NCBI RefSeq assembly: GCF_030268885.1
Contig: NZ_BSSA01000010.1
Coordinates: 164,260-228,259 of the forward strand
Direction: 5' to 3'
Source: Kitasatospora phosalacinea
Lineage (GTDB): Bacteria > Actinomycetota > Actinomycetes > Streptomycetales > Streptomycetaceae
DNA length: 64,000 bases
Shown: in pieces, positions 1 through 8,442 of the stretch
Numbering within the stretch: the first letter of the stretch is position 1
How the letters are laid out: each line of letters begins with the position of its first letter
Translations under genes and position numbers: made by a program
The notes under the pieces: generated by a model
The model's database searches: none
What the model saw: the letters and a program-made list of their open reading frames with translations, nothing else
Told to the model about the DNA's origin: nothing

Positions 1-28
1 CTGACCCAGGTCAGGCGTTCGTGGGCCG

Positions 29-952
29 TCAGGCGGAGACGGCGGTGCCGCGCATCCGGCGGGCCAGGTACGCGCCCGAGGCGGTGGCCGACAGCAGGGC
101 CGCACCGGCCAGGCCGAGCAGCAGGTCGTCGTGGTCCGGCCGTTCGACGGCGGCGGTGCCCGAGGCGGCCACGGCCGCCTCGGCGGCGGTGAGGTCGCCG
201 CCGTGGCCGTGGTGCGAGACGGTCGAGCGGGCGGCGCCCGCGTCGATCTGCGCCTGGGTCGGCGCCGAGGGGGCGCCCGCGGCGAGCGCGCCGGTCGCGG
301 CCGCGGTGGTGGTGCCGCCGAAGTCGAGGTCCGAGCAGCCGTAGAACGCCTCCGGGCTGTCCGAGCGCTGCCAGACCATGTAGACCAGCTGGCGGCCGGT
401 GCGCTGCGGCAGGTTCACGGTGACGTGGTAGTACCCGTTGTCCGAGGTGCGCGCGGTGTCGTAGACCGCGACCGGGCCGGACAGGTCCAGGTCGGACCAC
501 TTCAGCGGCTTGGTGGGGTCGTAGCCGGCCTTGGTGATGTACAGCTTCATGGTGCCCTGGTGGGGCGCGGTGACCCGGAAGTCGAAGTTCTTCGCCCCGG
601 CCGTCACCGAGGTGGCCGGCCAGTCGGTGCGGGCCCAGTCCAGGGCGCGGTACTTGTCGCGGTTGGCCGAGCAGAGGTGGCCGTCCGGGATGATCTGCTG
701 GCTCTGGCCGTTGGCGCCGGCGATGTTCACCTCGTTCCAGTCGTACAGCGGCTGGGTGCCGCTGTCCGCGACGAGGTCCTTGCAGACCTGGGACTTGGGG
801 GTCTCGGGGCCTTCCGCGTAGCAGGCCGCGATGCGGCTGGGCGGGCCGAACATGGCGCCGTGCGCGCCGGCGGTGCCCGCGGCGAGGGTGGTGGCGACCA
901 GGGCGCCCGTGCCCACCGCGGAGGCGGTGAGCAGACGGCGGGACCAGGACAT
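29..952 (-). CDS. AA10 lytic polysaccharide monooxygenase, secreted, membrane-tailed
   Basis: Copper enzyme expected to cleave chitin or cellulose oxidatively outside the cell. The 307-residue protein has a signal peptide ending ...AGTAGA, so mature His31 (HGAMFGPPSR) becomes the N-terminal ligand of the histidine brace. The second ligand is probably His131 in TAPHQGTMKLYITK, and the axial aromatic lies in SDLDFGG. The catalytic domain spans about residues 31-215. There is no carbohydrate-binding module. A His-rich low-complexity linker follows, then a C-terminal hydrophobic helix (LLLGLAGAALLSATASG) with a positive tail, suggesting membrane retention. The ATG start has GAGGAG four bases upstream. 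A DasR-like site lies about 130 bp upstream, which favours chitin as substrate. Family assignment is firm; substrate is inferred. Confidence 0.93.
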   Translation of the reverse strand: MSWSRRLLTASAVGTGALVATTLAAGTAGAHGAMFGPPSRIAACYAEGPETPKSQVCKDLVADSGTQPLYDWNEVNIAGANGQSQQIIPDGHLCSANRDKYRALDWARTDWPATSVTAGAKNFDFRVTAPHQGTMKLYITKAGYDPTKPLKWSDLDLSGPVAVYDTARTSDNGYYHVTVNLPQRTGRQLVYMVWQRSDSPEAFYGCSDLDFGGTTTAAATGALAAGAPSAPTQAQIDAGAARSTVSHHGHGGDLTAAEAAVAASGTAAVERPDHDDLLLGLAGAALLSATASGAYLARRMRGTAVSA

Positions 953-1079
953 GGTTCTCCTCAGGAAGGTCGGGCCGGTCGTGGGGGAAAAGCGGGCACG
1001 TCTGCCTGCGGGCCACGGGGAGCGACCCCGGGGCGGTGCGGTGTGGACCCGGCACACCGCGAGCCGTCCGAAGGCTACG

Positions 1080-1112
1080 ATTGGCCTATACCAATTGACA
1101 AGTGTCGGCCAA
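1080..1112 (-). promoter_or_regulatory. Predicted promoter with DasR-like (dre) operator of the AA10 gene
   Basis: On the minus strand positions 1095-1080 read ATTGGTATAGGCCAAT. This matches 12 of 16 bases of the known dre consensus (ACTGGTCTAGACCACT type) bound by the GntR regulator DasR, which controls chitin and GlcNAc use. The site overlaps a predicted -10 (TATAGG, 1085-1090), with a -35 TTGGCC (1107-1112) at 16-bp spacing, as expected for repression. The rest of the 649-bp divergent gap (953-1601) holds no coding-like frame I trust. The anchor-protein promoter must also lie in it. Confidence 0.55.
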
Positions 1113-1601
1113 CGGCAGGTGGTTGGCGGATGGCGGGATCCGGCCACCGCCACCGTCCTTCCTGCGGTGCGGACCTGGTGCGACGTCAGGTTCCGGTCGG
1201 CGGACGGTCGACGGGAAACCGCAGGAGAACGGCCCCGTCCCGCGCCCGCGTCGACTTCCCGGGCGGTCGCGTCCGGCCGCCCGGAGGGCGCTCCGGGTCG
1301 CTGCCGCGCAGGCGGCGGGCGTCCGGGGCGGGGCAAGATCAAAGCTGCAGATAATGCTCCGATAAGTCGGCGGGCGGTGCACTCCTGACGAGGTGGCGGG
1401 CGCGCGGAGCCGCAGGACGGTTCGGGGCGGCAGCCCGTCGGCGGGATTCCCGGGAGGCGGCTCGCCATTCCCCGGGGCCCCGGGAGTCCGGCGCGGCTCC
1501 GCGCGACGGGCCCCCCACCGGGCCTTCGAGGAGTGCCGCCGTCCGTGGGGCGGCCGCGTGGCGGCGTGAGATCGTCCGCTTTGCCCACCTAATCTCCCGC
1601 T

Positions 1602-2984
1602 ATGTCCGTACGCCCCTTTGCACTCGCGGCCCTCTCGGTCGGCTTCGTCACCACGCCCCTGCTCGTCCCGTACCTGCTGTCGCCGTCCGCCGTCGCGGTC
1701 GGGGCCAAGCGGGCCTCGATCGGCAACCCGGTCGAAGGGAACCTCGGCTTCAACGCCTTCGTGGAGCACGACACCACGCTGGGCAGCACCGAGGCCGAAG
1801 GACCGATCGCCACCGGAGGCAACCTCGCCTTCGGCTCCGGCTACAACGTCAGCCTGCACACCCCCGGCACCTTCACCGCCCCCGGCGACGGCCACCCGGC
1901 CGCCCTGGTGGTCGGCGGCCGGGTCGACTTCGCCGGGAGCTCCCCGGACGGGGTGCTGAAGGTCCTCAGCGGCGGCTACACCAAGATCGGCGACATGACC
2001 GGCTCGCTCGCCGTCGACCGGGACGTCAACAACGCCCAGGTCAACACCCAGGTGGTGGCCGCCGGGACGGCCCACAACTCGGTGCCCCGGATCGAGATGA
2101 CACTGGACCAGCCGCCCGCCTCGGTCGGACCGGCGCCCGGCCTGATCGACTTCACCACCGCCTTCGAGGTCTTCCGCGAACGGGCCCGGGCGATGGCCGC
2201 CTGCGCGCAGAACGTCACCCTGCTCGACGACGCGGGCAACCCACTGCCCGACGGCCCCTACCCGCCCGGCGTCATCGGCCGCCTGACGCTCACCCCCGGC
2301 CGCACCAACGTGCTGCACCTGACCGGCCAGCAGATGAACGCCCTCGGCGAGATCAACTTCCGCAACCAGCCGACCCGGGACACCCCGCTGGTGATCGTCA
2401 CCGACACCACCGCCGAAGGCGGCGTCCTCGACTGGGACAACCCCAACACGTCGGGCATCAGCAGCCCGCAGGCCCCCTACGTGCTGTGGGACTTCCCCGA
2501 CGCCACCGACATCACCATGGTCAGCGGCGACTCCCTGGAGGGCACCGTCTACGCGCCCGGCGCCCACCTCAAGGACGTCAACGGCTCCAACATCGAGGGC
2601 GACATCATCGCCCGCTCCTACGAGGCCGGTCCGCTCGTCGGCGGCCAGTCGGTCCCCGCCGGGGAACTGCACTACTGGCCGTTCGACGCCACCGTCGCCT
2701 GCGAGAACACCAGCCCCTCGCCCAGCCCCAGCCCCAGCCCGAGCGGCAGCGGCAGCCCCGCCCCGTCCCCGAGCCCGTCCCCGACCCCGAGTCCTTCCAC
2801 CAGCACCAGCCCCGCACCGTCCCCCAGCTCCTCGCGGACCCTGCCCGCCCCGTCCCCCACCGGCCCGGGCGGCGAACTGCCCGCCACCGGCGCCGGCCCG
2901 GCCCTCCCGCTGACCGCCGCCACCGCGGCCGCGGCCCTCGCCGCCGGAGCCCTCCTGCTGCGCCGTCGCGGCCGCAGGCACTGA
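1602..2984 (+). CDS. Choice-of-anchor A family surface protein with LPxTG sorting signal
   Basis: Secreted cell-wall-attached protein of 460 residues. It has an N-terminal signal sequence, a choice-of-anchor A type domain (about residues 38-365, beginning NPVEGNLGFNAFVEHDTTL), a long Pro/Ser linker (about 372-425), and a C-terminal sorting signal: LPATG, a hydrophobic helix, then RRRGRRH. A sortase should cleave at LPATG and link the protein to peptidoglycan. The function of the anchor A domain is poorly known; some relatives resemble adhesins. No Shine-Dalgarno is visible before the ATG, and a TAATCT -10-like box ends six bases upstream, so the message may be leaderless. It is divergent from the AA10 gene, but no functional link is shown. 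Confidence 0.85.
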   Translation: MSVRPFALAALSVGFVTTPLLVPYLLSPSAVAVGAKRASIGNPVEGNLGFNAFVEHDTTLGSTEAEGPIATGGNLAFGSGYNVSLHTPGTFTAPGDGHPAALVVGGRVDFAGSSPDGVLKVLSGGYTKIGDMTGSLAVDRDVNNAQVNTQVVAAGTAHNSVPRIEMTLDQPPASVGPAPGLIDFTTAFEVFRERARAMAACAQNVTLLDDAGNPLPDGPYPPGVIGRLTLTPGRTNVLHLTGQQMNALGEINFRNQPTRDTPLVIVTDTTAEGGVLDWDNPNTSGISSPQAPYVLWDFPDATDITMVSGDSLEGTVYAPGAHLKDVNGSNIEGDIIARSYEAGPLVGGQSVPAGELHYWPFDATVACENTSPSPSPSPSPSGSGSPAPSPSPSPTPSPSTSTSPAPSPSSSRTLPAPSPTGPGGELPATGAGPALPLTAATAAAALAAGALLLRRRGRRH

Positions 2985-3064
2985 CCCCGCCCCGCAGAAA
3001 GGTTCCACCGTCTCCGACGGTCCGCCGAGGGCCGCCGGAGGCGGTTGCTGCGGGCCGGGCGGGC

Positions 3065-3231
3065 TCAGGACGAGTCCAGCGCCTCCAACGAGACGAGCAG
3101 CCGGGCGACGTCCAACCCGACGTCCAGGTACTCGACGAACAGCCCGTTGTGCAGCGCCCACGGCGAACGCCCCGCCCGGAGCGGTGGTACCCGGAACGGC
3201 GGGTGCTCCCCGGGGGTGCGGGCGGGGCGGG
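3065..3231 (-). pseudogene. Unidentified C-terminal gene remnant
   Basis: A minus-strand frame ending at a TGA at 3065-3067 encodes a coding-like tail (HNGLFVEYLDVGLDVARLL, then VSLEALDSS) with G/C at nearly every third position. No plausible start with a ribosome binding site exists, and the frame runs into the end of the next gene. I read it as the 3' end of a gene whose front was lost. The family is not recognised. The gap 2985-3231 holds nothing else I can support. Confidence 0.35.
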
Positions 3232-3990
3232 TCAGAGGTCGGAGGGGGGCGGGACGTCGGAGGACGGGCCGTACTCGCCCAGGTTCAGTGAGGACACCGC
3301 CCGGTAGCCGTCGCCCGCGCAGGTCAGCTCCAGCCGGGAGAGCCGGCCCGCGCTGTCGACCAGCAGGTCGGTGTCGCACTGCTCGATGCGGTGCTCGGCG
3401 ATCTGCTGGCGGAGCGTGGAGCCGAGCGCGTCGGCGACCTCCGCGACCGGCAGTTCGCCCACCAGGTGGTAGGCCGTGCCGCCGTTCATGCCGCGGAGCT
3501 TCTGCAGGCCCCGGTACGCGTCCGGGCCGCGCTGCAGCAGGGTCTGCACCAACGGCCGGTGGTCGATCACCAGCACCGAGCCGGGCTGCCGCTCGTGCTT
3601 CTGCCAGGCCGCGCCGTCGACCTGGGTGTACACCGCGTCCCGCGTGGTGGTGACGTTGAGCGTCAGCAGGCCGTCCTTCGTGAGCGAGTGCAGGCCCATC
3701 GCGCTGGTCTGGACGTCCGACACGTTGACCGTGCCGTTGCCCCGGACGTGGTTCCGGTCGTCCTGGCTCTCCACCCCGAGCGCGGCCGAGAACGGCTGCG
3801 CGGGTGCGGCGATCGCGGCCCGGAGCTGCTCCAGCTCGTGCGCCCGGTCACCCGTCGCGGAGGCAGAGGCGGGAGCGGGCGCGGCGGCCTCCGGAGCGGG
3901 GGCGGCACCGGAACAGCCCGTCAGGAGAGCCGCCAGCGCGGCTGCGGACAGCGCCGCCGCGACCCCGTTCGTGCGTGCCTGCACCGACAC
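3232..3990 (-). CDS. Putative lipoprotein, unknown function
   Basis: About 252 residues with a lipoprotein signal (AALAALLTGC, Cys lipidated) followed by an Ala/Pro-rich spacer. The soluble part (from about residue 50) has the alternating beta pattern of LppX/LprG- or RseB-like sensor lipoproteins: short strands such as NGTVNVSDVQTSAMGLHS, DGLLTLNVTTTRDAVYTQVD and PGSVLVIDHRPLVQTLL. Two cysteines near the end (EQCDTDL, ELTCAGDG) may form a disulfide. GTG at 3990 is chosen because GGAGG sits seven bases upstream; GTG codons at 4011, 3993 and 3984 are alternatives. Membrane-surface location is a safe inference; the role is not known. Confidence 0.7.
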   Translation of the reverse strand: MSVQARTNGVAAALSAAALAALLTGCSGAAPAPEAAAPAPASASATGDRAHELEQLRAAIAAPAQPFSAALGVESQDDRNHVRGNGTVNVSDVQTSAMGLHSLTKDGLLTLNVTTTRDAVYTQVDGAAWQKHERQPGSVLVIDHRPLVQTLLQRGPDAYRGLQKLRGMNGGTAYHLVGELPVAEVADALGSTLRQQIAEHRIEQCDTDLLVDSAGRLSRLELTCAGDGYRAVSSLNLGEYGPSSDVPPPSDL

Positions 3991-4131
3991 CACCCCACCT
4001 CCGTGAAACACCTGCGAATCGAACAGTGCGGGACACGTTCTCGCAGGTGGGCGGCGCCGCGCAAGTCAATTCGTGGGCGAATTCGAACGATCGACCTGAC
4101 GCCCGGTCAACCCCCTTGGCCCCCGGGCGGA

Positions 4132-5154
4132 TCAGTCGCGGAACCCCGCGTGCACGTGGTCGTGGTGGGTGGGGTCGCTGAAGAACTGGTTCGCCGTCCG
4201 CCCGCCGGACAGCAGCCGCGGACCGCCCACGTTGTACGAGCCGGCCGCCGAGGCCGCCCGCATGAAGGACTCCACCAGATCGGCGGGGGCCGCCGGGTCC
4301 ACCACCGGGTGCCCCTCGATCCGCCAGGTGTCGAACGCCAGCCCCCGCGGGTGGTCGCTCGGCCGGTCCGTCCCGAACACCAGCAGCGGGTGGCCCGAAC
4401 GCACCACGCTCACCTCGAAGGCGTACGCCCCCGCCAGCGCCAGCAGCGCCTCCAGCACCGCCCCGTGCACCTGCCCGCTGCGCACGTCCGCCACCGCGGC
4501 GGGCGGCAGCGCGATCCGCGGCTGCGCCAGCACCCGGAGCGCCGGATCGGCCGGGGCGGCCGCCGCCGGTCCCGGGTCGGACGGGTGCAGCGCGGTGACC
4601 CGCCAGTGCGGCTCGGCGCGGCTCAGCCGGACGTCGACCGTGCTGCCGGTGGACACCGGCGCGCCGTCCGGCCCGGCCAGCCACTGCCGGCACACCACCA
4701 GCACGCTCGCCGAATCCGCCAGCAGCCCGCCGTACTGCGCGTACACCACCTCCAGGGCGGCCCGCGGCGCGTCCGCCAGCAGCGGGCCGCCCTGGTCGGC
4801 CAGTCCCGGGTCCGCCCCGAGCGCCGCCACCCGGGCCCGGGCCGCCGCCACCCCCTGCCCGCCCGGCGGCCACCCGCCGACCGCCTCCACCACCTGCACG
4901 GCCCGCAGCTTGACGTCCGGCTGCAACTCGCCCGGCCCCGGCTGCCAGGCGGCGGGGGAGGGGAAGGCGACGGGCGACGAGTAGGACGGGAAGGACGGGG
5001 AGGACGGGGAGGACGGGGAAGGGCCGGCGGGAGTGTTCGGGCCGGTGGTGGAGGAGCAGGCCGTCAGGGCGCAGCCCAGCCCGGCGAGCAGGACGGTGCG
5101 GCGGCCGGGCGGGGACGGGGACGGGGGCGGCGACGGGAGCGAAGGGGCGTTCAC
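4132..5154 (-). CDS. Lipoprotein with LAS-type (M15-like) metallopeptidase motifs
   Basis: A 340-residue lipoprotein-like protein: Pro/Ser-rich start, Arg pair, hydrophobic segment and lipobox (GCALTAC), then a Pro/Ser spacer and a large C-terminal region. Near the end are SDHPRGLAFD and HHDHVHAGF, which fit the zinc site of LAS peptidases (H-x6-D ... H-x-H) such as D-Ala-D-Ala carboxypeptidases and M15-like hydrolases. The HTTN-type ending typical of M15 relatives (ANQFFSDPTHHDHVH) is also seen. The likely role is cell-wall peptide trimming on the outer membrane face. GTG is the only reasonable start before the signal sequence. The middle (about 70-215) is not assigned. Whether it is catalytic or only keeps the fold is open. 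Confidence 0.65.
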   Translation of the reverse strand: MNAPSLPSPPPSPSPPGRRTVLLAGLGCALTACSSTTGPNTPAGPSPSSPSSPSFPSYSSPVAFPSPAAWQPGPGELQPDVKLRAVQVVEAVGGWPPGGQGVAAARARVAALGADPGLADQGGPLLADAPRAALEVVYAQYGGLLADSASVLVVCRQWLAGPDGAPVSTGSTVDVRLSRAEPHWRVTALHPSDPGPAAAAPADPALRVLAQPRIALPPAAVADVRSGQVHGAVLEALLALAGAYAFEVSVVRSGHPLLVFGTDRPSDHPRGLAFDTWRIEGHPVVDPAAPADLVESFMRAASAAGSYNVGGPRLLSGGRTANQFFSDPTHHDHVHAGFRD

Positions 5155-5225
5155 CCGGCCAGTGTCGGCCGCGACGGGTGGCCGCGACCGGTGCGACCCG
5201 CCGCCCCGGGGCGGGTGGCGGCGGG

Positions 5226-5915
5226 TCAGCCGGAGAGCAGGCCGGTGAAGAGTGCGCCGATCACCAGCAGGAAGCTCGTCGTGCCGAGGGCGGCCAGGGC
5301 GAGGAAGGTGGAGCGGCGGGTGAAGAGCGCGGCGCGGCCGGGGGCGTGCCGGAGGGTCAGCAGGCGGCCGCTGCGGTACCCGCCGACGGTCAGGATGGCC
5401 AGCGCGATGCCGCCGAAGAACGTGCCGGCACCGAGCCAGGTCCTGAGGTCGGGCCAGCAGGTGCCGCCGTCCTCGCAGCGCACCGCCACCACCTCGCCCG
5501 GGCTCCGGTGCCCGACGCCGCGCAGCCGCCAGTGCTCCGCCGCGGCACCGGCCGGGGCGTCGGCGCTCCGGCCGTAGCAGTCGATCTGCTCGTGCGGCAC
5601 CCGCCCCCTCACGGTGGACCTCGTGCAGGAGGAGACGGTCACCCGCACCTCCGGGCGGCGGCCCGCCTCCGCCAGGTCGAGGAGGGAGGACGTCGAGTAG
5701 CAGGCGGCGGCGAGGCCCGCGGCCACCGTGGCCAGGGCGATGCCGATGGCGAGCGGCGTTGGCTCGGGCACGTCCCGGGTCAGCCGCTGGGCCCATCCCC
5801 AGTGCGCCTGCGGCGGCCCGGACGGCGGCCCGGATGGCGGGCGCGGGGCGGGTGGCACGGGCGGCGTCGGGGCGGTGCCGGTCCCGGCCCGTCCCGGGTG
5901 GTGGCGTCCGGGCAT
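5226..5915 (-). CDS. Membrane protein, paralogue of the adjacent upstream gene
   Basis: 229 residues: a Pro-rich cytosolic start, a TM helix (about 55-80), an extracytoplasmic domain with four cysteines (SSCTRSTV, IDCYGRSAD, VRCEDGGTCW), then TM segments at about 155-178 and 195-225. It shares its plan and motifs (TV..C, W+R, VRC..DG.C) with the next gene upstream (5990-6643), so the two arose by tandem duplication. Four conserved cysteines suggest two disulfides outside the membrane. Family and function are not recognised. It is co-oriented and 74 bp downstream of its paralogue, probably one operon. Confidence 0.6.
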   Translation of the reverse strand: MPGRHHPGRAGTGTAPTPPVPPAPRPPSGPPSGPPQAHWGWAQRLTRDVPEPTPLAIGIALATVAAGLAAACYSTSSLLDLAEAGRRPEVRVTVSSCTRSTVRGRVPHEQIDCYGRSADAPAGAAAEHWRLRGVGHRSPGEVVAVRCEDGGTCWPDLRTWLGAGTFFGGIALAILTVGGYRSGRLLTLRHAPGRAALFTRRSTFLALAALGTTSFLLVIGALFTGLLSG

Positions 5916-5989
5916 CGCGTCCCTCACTCTCCTCGCGGCGGTGGTGCGCGGGGCTGCTCCCGGGCCGCGCCCCGGTGGGTGGTGCGGCG

Positions 5990-6643
5990 TCAGGTCAGCA
6001 TGTACAGCAGGGAACCGGCGGCGGCGAGGACCAGGGTCGCGGCGGCCGCCGCCGCACCGGCGCGCACGGTCCGGGGGCGGCGCAGGGCCGCGGCGCGGGA
6101 CGGGGCGAAGGCCCCGAGCAGGGTGGTGGTCAGACCGGTCAGCGCCGCGCCGGTCAGCAGCAGGCCGCCGAGGCCGGCGACCAGCGTCAGCACGTGGTCG
6201 CCGACCCCGAGCCGGGTGCAGGAGCCGTCCGCGGTGCAGCGGACGTCCGCGACGGTGCCCGCCCGGTAGTCGAGCGGCGCGCCGTCGTACCGCCACGGCC
6301 CGGGGGTGACGTCGGTGCCGCCCGGGTCACCGGTGCCCCGGCAGTGGTTGGACAGGCTCCGGGACTCGCCGGTGGTGCGGCAGTCGGTGACCGTCATCCG
6401 CAGCTCGGGCAGCCGGTGCTCGGCCCGGACCTCGGCCATCGCGGCGCCGCTGCCGATCAGCACACCCACCCCGAGGGCGAGCCCGGCCAGCGCGAGCAGT
6501 GCTCCCAGCAGGGCCGCGAGTGCGGGCGGCAGTCGGCGCCCCGTCGGGCGGCGGGCCGCGCCGCGCCGGGGCGTCGCCCCGGTCTTGGTCCGGTCGGGCC
6601 CGTGCGTGCGCCGCTCCCGGCTCCCCCCGGACCTCCCGGACAT
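5990..6643 (-). CDS. Membrane protein, tandem paralogue
   Basis: 217 residues from ATG 6643. It has an Arg-rich cytosolic N-terminus, a TM helix (LAALLGALLALAGLALGVGV), an extracytoplasmic cysteine domain (TDCRTTGES, NHCRGTG, VRCTADGSC), then two further TM segments with a basic loop between. The cysteine spacing and the VRC-x3-G-x-C motif match the downstream gene. A GTG at 6694 could extend it by 17 residues, but the extension is Arg-rich and lacks a better ribosome site. Function unknown; extracytoplasmic sensing or envelope assembly are only guesses. Confidence 0.6.
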   Translation of the reverse strand: MSGRSGGSRERRTHGPDRTKTGATPRRGAARRPTGRRLPPALAALLGALLALAGLALGVGVLIGSGAAMAEVRAEHRLPELRMTVTDCRTTGESRSLSNHCRGTGDPGGTDVTPGPWRYDGAPLDYRAGTVADVRCTADGSCTRLGVGDHVLTLVAGLGGLLLTGAALTGLTTTLLGAFAPSRAAALRRPRTVRAGAAAAAATLVLAAAGSLLYMLT

Positions 6644-6925
6644 GGCGACCCCGCCCTTCCCCGTGCGCGTCCGCCGGTCACGGCGTGACGGCACAACCTA
6701 CCGCCCCCGGGACCTGGGGGAACAGCCCGGGGCGGGAGCGGGGGAGCGGGGGAGCGGACGGGGCGTCAGGCGGACGGGCGGCGGCCCCGGCACCGACCGG
6801 CGGCGCGGGGCGGCAGCGGTCGGCCCGCGTCCGGGGCACGAGCGCCTGCGGGACGGCCGGACCGGGGGTGCGGCGAGGAGCTGGCCGCCGGGCGCGGTGC
6901 GGCCGCTGGGCGGACGGCCTTCCGC

Positions 6926-6965
6926 GCGACGGGCCCGGACCGCGGGTGCCGTCCGGGCCCGTCGC
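6926..6965 (-). terminator. Hairpin downstream of gdhA
   Basis: Perfect 15-bp inverted repeat: GCGACGGGCCCGGAC (6926-6940) and GTCCGGGCCCGTCGC (6951-6965) around a 10-base loop, 11 bases after the gdhA stop. There is no U-tract, as is common for streptomycete terminators. The rest of the 6644-6976 gap is GC-rich, and I see no gene in it. Confidence 0.7.
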
Positions 6966-6976
6966 GGGACGGACCG

Positions 6977-8356
6977 TCAGATCAGGCCCTGGGCGAGCAT
7001 CGCGTCGGCGACCAGCTCGAAGCCCGCGATGTTCGCCCCCACCACGTAGTTGCCGGGGCTGCCGTACTTCTCCGCGGTGGTGTAGCAGGAGTCGTGGATG
7101 TGCTTCATGATCTCGCCGAGGCGGGCCTCGGTGTGCTCGAAGGTCCACGAGTCGCGCGAGGCGTTCTGCTGCATCTCCAGCGCCGAGGTGGCGACGCCGC
7201 CCGCGTTGGCGGCCTTGCCGGGGGCGAAGGCGACGCCCGCCTCCTGGAAGATCCGCACGGCCTCGGGGGTGGTGGGCATGTTGGCGCCCTCGGCGACGGC
7301 CTTGACGCCGCCCCGGACCAGCGCGAGGGCGTCCGACTCGTGCAGTTCGTTCTGGGTGGCGCAGGGCAGCGCCACGTCGCAGGCGACGTTCCACACGCCG
7401 GTGCCGGCCACGTACTTCACGTGCGGGCCGCGCGCCTCGGCGTAGTCGGAGACGCGGCCGCGGCGGCTCTCCTTGACCTCCTTGAGCAGGGCCAGGTCGA
7501 TGCCCTTCTCGTCGACCACGTAACCGGTCGAGTCGGAGCAGGTGAGCACGGTCGCGCCGAGCTGCTGGGCCTTCTCGATCGCGTAGATGGCCACGTTGCC
7601 GGAGCCGGAGACGACCACGCGCTGGCCGGCCAGGCTCTCGCCGCGGGTGCGCAGCATCTCCTCGGTGAACATCACGCAGCCGTAGCCGGTGGCCTCGGTG
7701 CGGGCCTGCGCGCCGCCCCAGCCCAGGCCCTTGCCGGTGAGCACGCCCGACTCGTAGCGGTTGGTGATCCGCTTGTACTGGCCGAACAGGTAGCCGATCT
7801 CGCGGCCGCCGACGCCGATGTCACCGGCGGGGACGTCGGTGTACTCGCCGAGGTGGCGGTGCAGCTCGGTCATGAAGGACTGGCAGAAGCGCATGATCTC
7901 GGCGTCCGAGCGGCCCTTGGGGTCGAAGTCGGAGCCGCCCTTGCCTCCGCCGATCGGCATGCCGGTCAGGGCGTTCTTGAAGATCTGCTCGAAGCCGAGG
8001 AACTTGACGATGCCCAGGTTGACCGAGGGGTGGAAGCGCAGGCCGCCCTTGTAGGGGCCGAGGGCGCTGGAGAACTCCACCCGGAAGCCGCGGTTGACGT
8101 GGATGCCGCCCTCGTCGTCGGACCACGGCACCCGGAAGATCAGCTGGCGCTCGGGTTCGCAGACGCGCTCCACGATCCGGGCGTCGACGAGCTCGGGGCG
8201 CTGCTGCAGCACCGGGCCGAGGGTTTCGAGGACCTCGCGGACCGCCTGGTGGAACTCGTTCTCGCCCTGGTTGCGGCGCAGCACCTCCTGGTACAGCGGC
8301 TCGATCAGGCGGGCGCCGGCGTCGCTGGACGCGGCAGAGCTGGGGGTGGCCGGCAT
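6977..8356 (-). CDS. gdhA: NADP-specific glutamate dehydrogenase
   Basis: Cytosolic enzyme joining 2-oxoglutarate and ammonium to make glutamate with NADPH, a main ammonium-assimilation route. 459 residues, the normal length for the hexameric class. Seen motifs: the substrate-binding lysine regions GPYKGGLRFHPSVN and GGGKGGSDFDPKG, catalytic-region GDIGVGGREIGYLFGQYKR, and a Rossmann dinucleotide site VVVSGSGNVAIYA. ATG 8356 has GGAAGG ten bases upstream. Two hairpins lie in the leader just upstream (8392-8442) and a terminator follows the stop, so it is probably monocistronic. NADP preference is inferred from the family. Confidence 0.95.
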   Translation of the reverse strand: MPATPSSAASSDAGARLIEPLYQEVLRRNQGENEFHQAVREVLETLGPVLQQRPELVDARIVERVCEPERQLIFRVPWSDDEGGIHVNRGFRVEFSSALGPYKGGLRFHPSVNLGIVKFLGFEQIFKNALTGMPIGGGKGGSDFDPKGRSDAEIMRFCQSFMTELHRHLGEYTDVPAGDIGVGGREIGYLFGQYKRITNRYESGVLTGKGLGWGGAQARTEATGYGCVMFTEEMLRTRGESLAGQRVVVSGSGNVAIYAIEKAQQLGATVLTCSDSTGYVVDEKGIDLALLKEVKESRRGRVSDYAEARGPHVKYVAGTGVWNVACDVALPCATQNELHESDALALVRGGVKAVAEGANMPTTPEAVRIFQEAGVAFAPGKAANAGGVATSALEMQQNASRDSWTFEHTEARLGEIMKHIHDSCYTTAEKYGSPGNYVVGANIAGFELVADAMLAQGLI

Positions 8357-8391
8357 TCGGGCACAACCTTCCGTGGTCGGATGGTGCACGG

Positions 8392-8442
8392 GGGCGCTCC
8401 CGTCCCGGGGAGCGCCCTTGGTCCTCCTCGCCGTTGAGGACC
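8392..8442 (-). promoter_or_regulatory. Two adjacent RNA hairpins in the gdhA leader
   Basis: Read 5' to 3' on the minus strand, the leader forms a 7-bp hairpin (GGTCCTC 8420-8426 with GAGGACC 8436-8442) and then, two bases later, a perfect 10-bp hairpin (GGGCGCTCCC 8392-8401 with GGGAGCGCCC 8408-8417, loop of six). The second ends 35 bases before the gdhA ATG. This could be an attenuator, a stability element or a protein site. No known riboswitch class is recognised. The remaining gap (8443-8685) holds the gdhA promoter region, but I cannot place it firmly. Confidence 0.5.

Noticed and set aside
1..28. CTGACC/GGTCAG inverted repeat at the left edge
   Set aside because: Only 14 bp are visible before the window edge, so terminator status cannot be judged.
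131..1354. Long plus-strand frame opposite the AA10 gene and similar long frames opposite most genes
   Set aside because: High GC removes stop codons from antisense frames; these read as Arg/Gly/Ala/Val-rich shadows with no family motifs.
6644..6976. Possible gene in the 333-bp gap upstream of the membrane paralogues
   Set aside because: All frames read as Arg/Pro/Gly-rich noise without start, ribosome site or consistent third-position bias.
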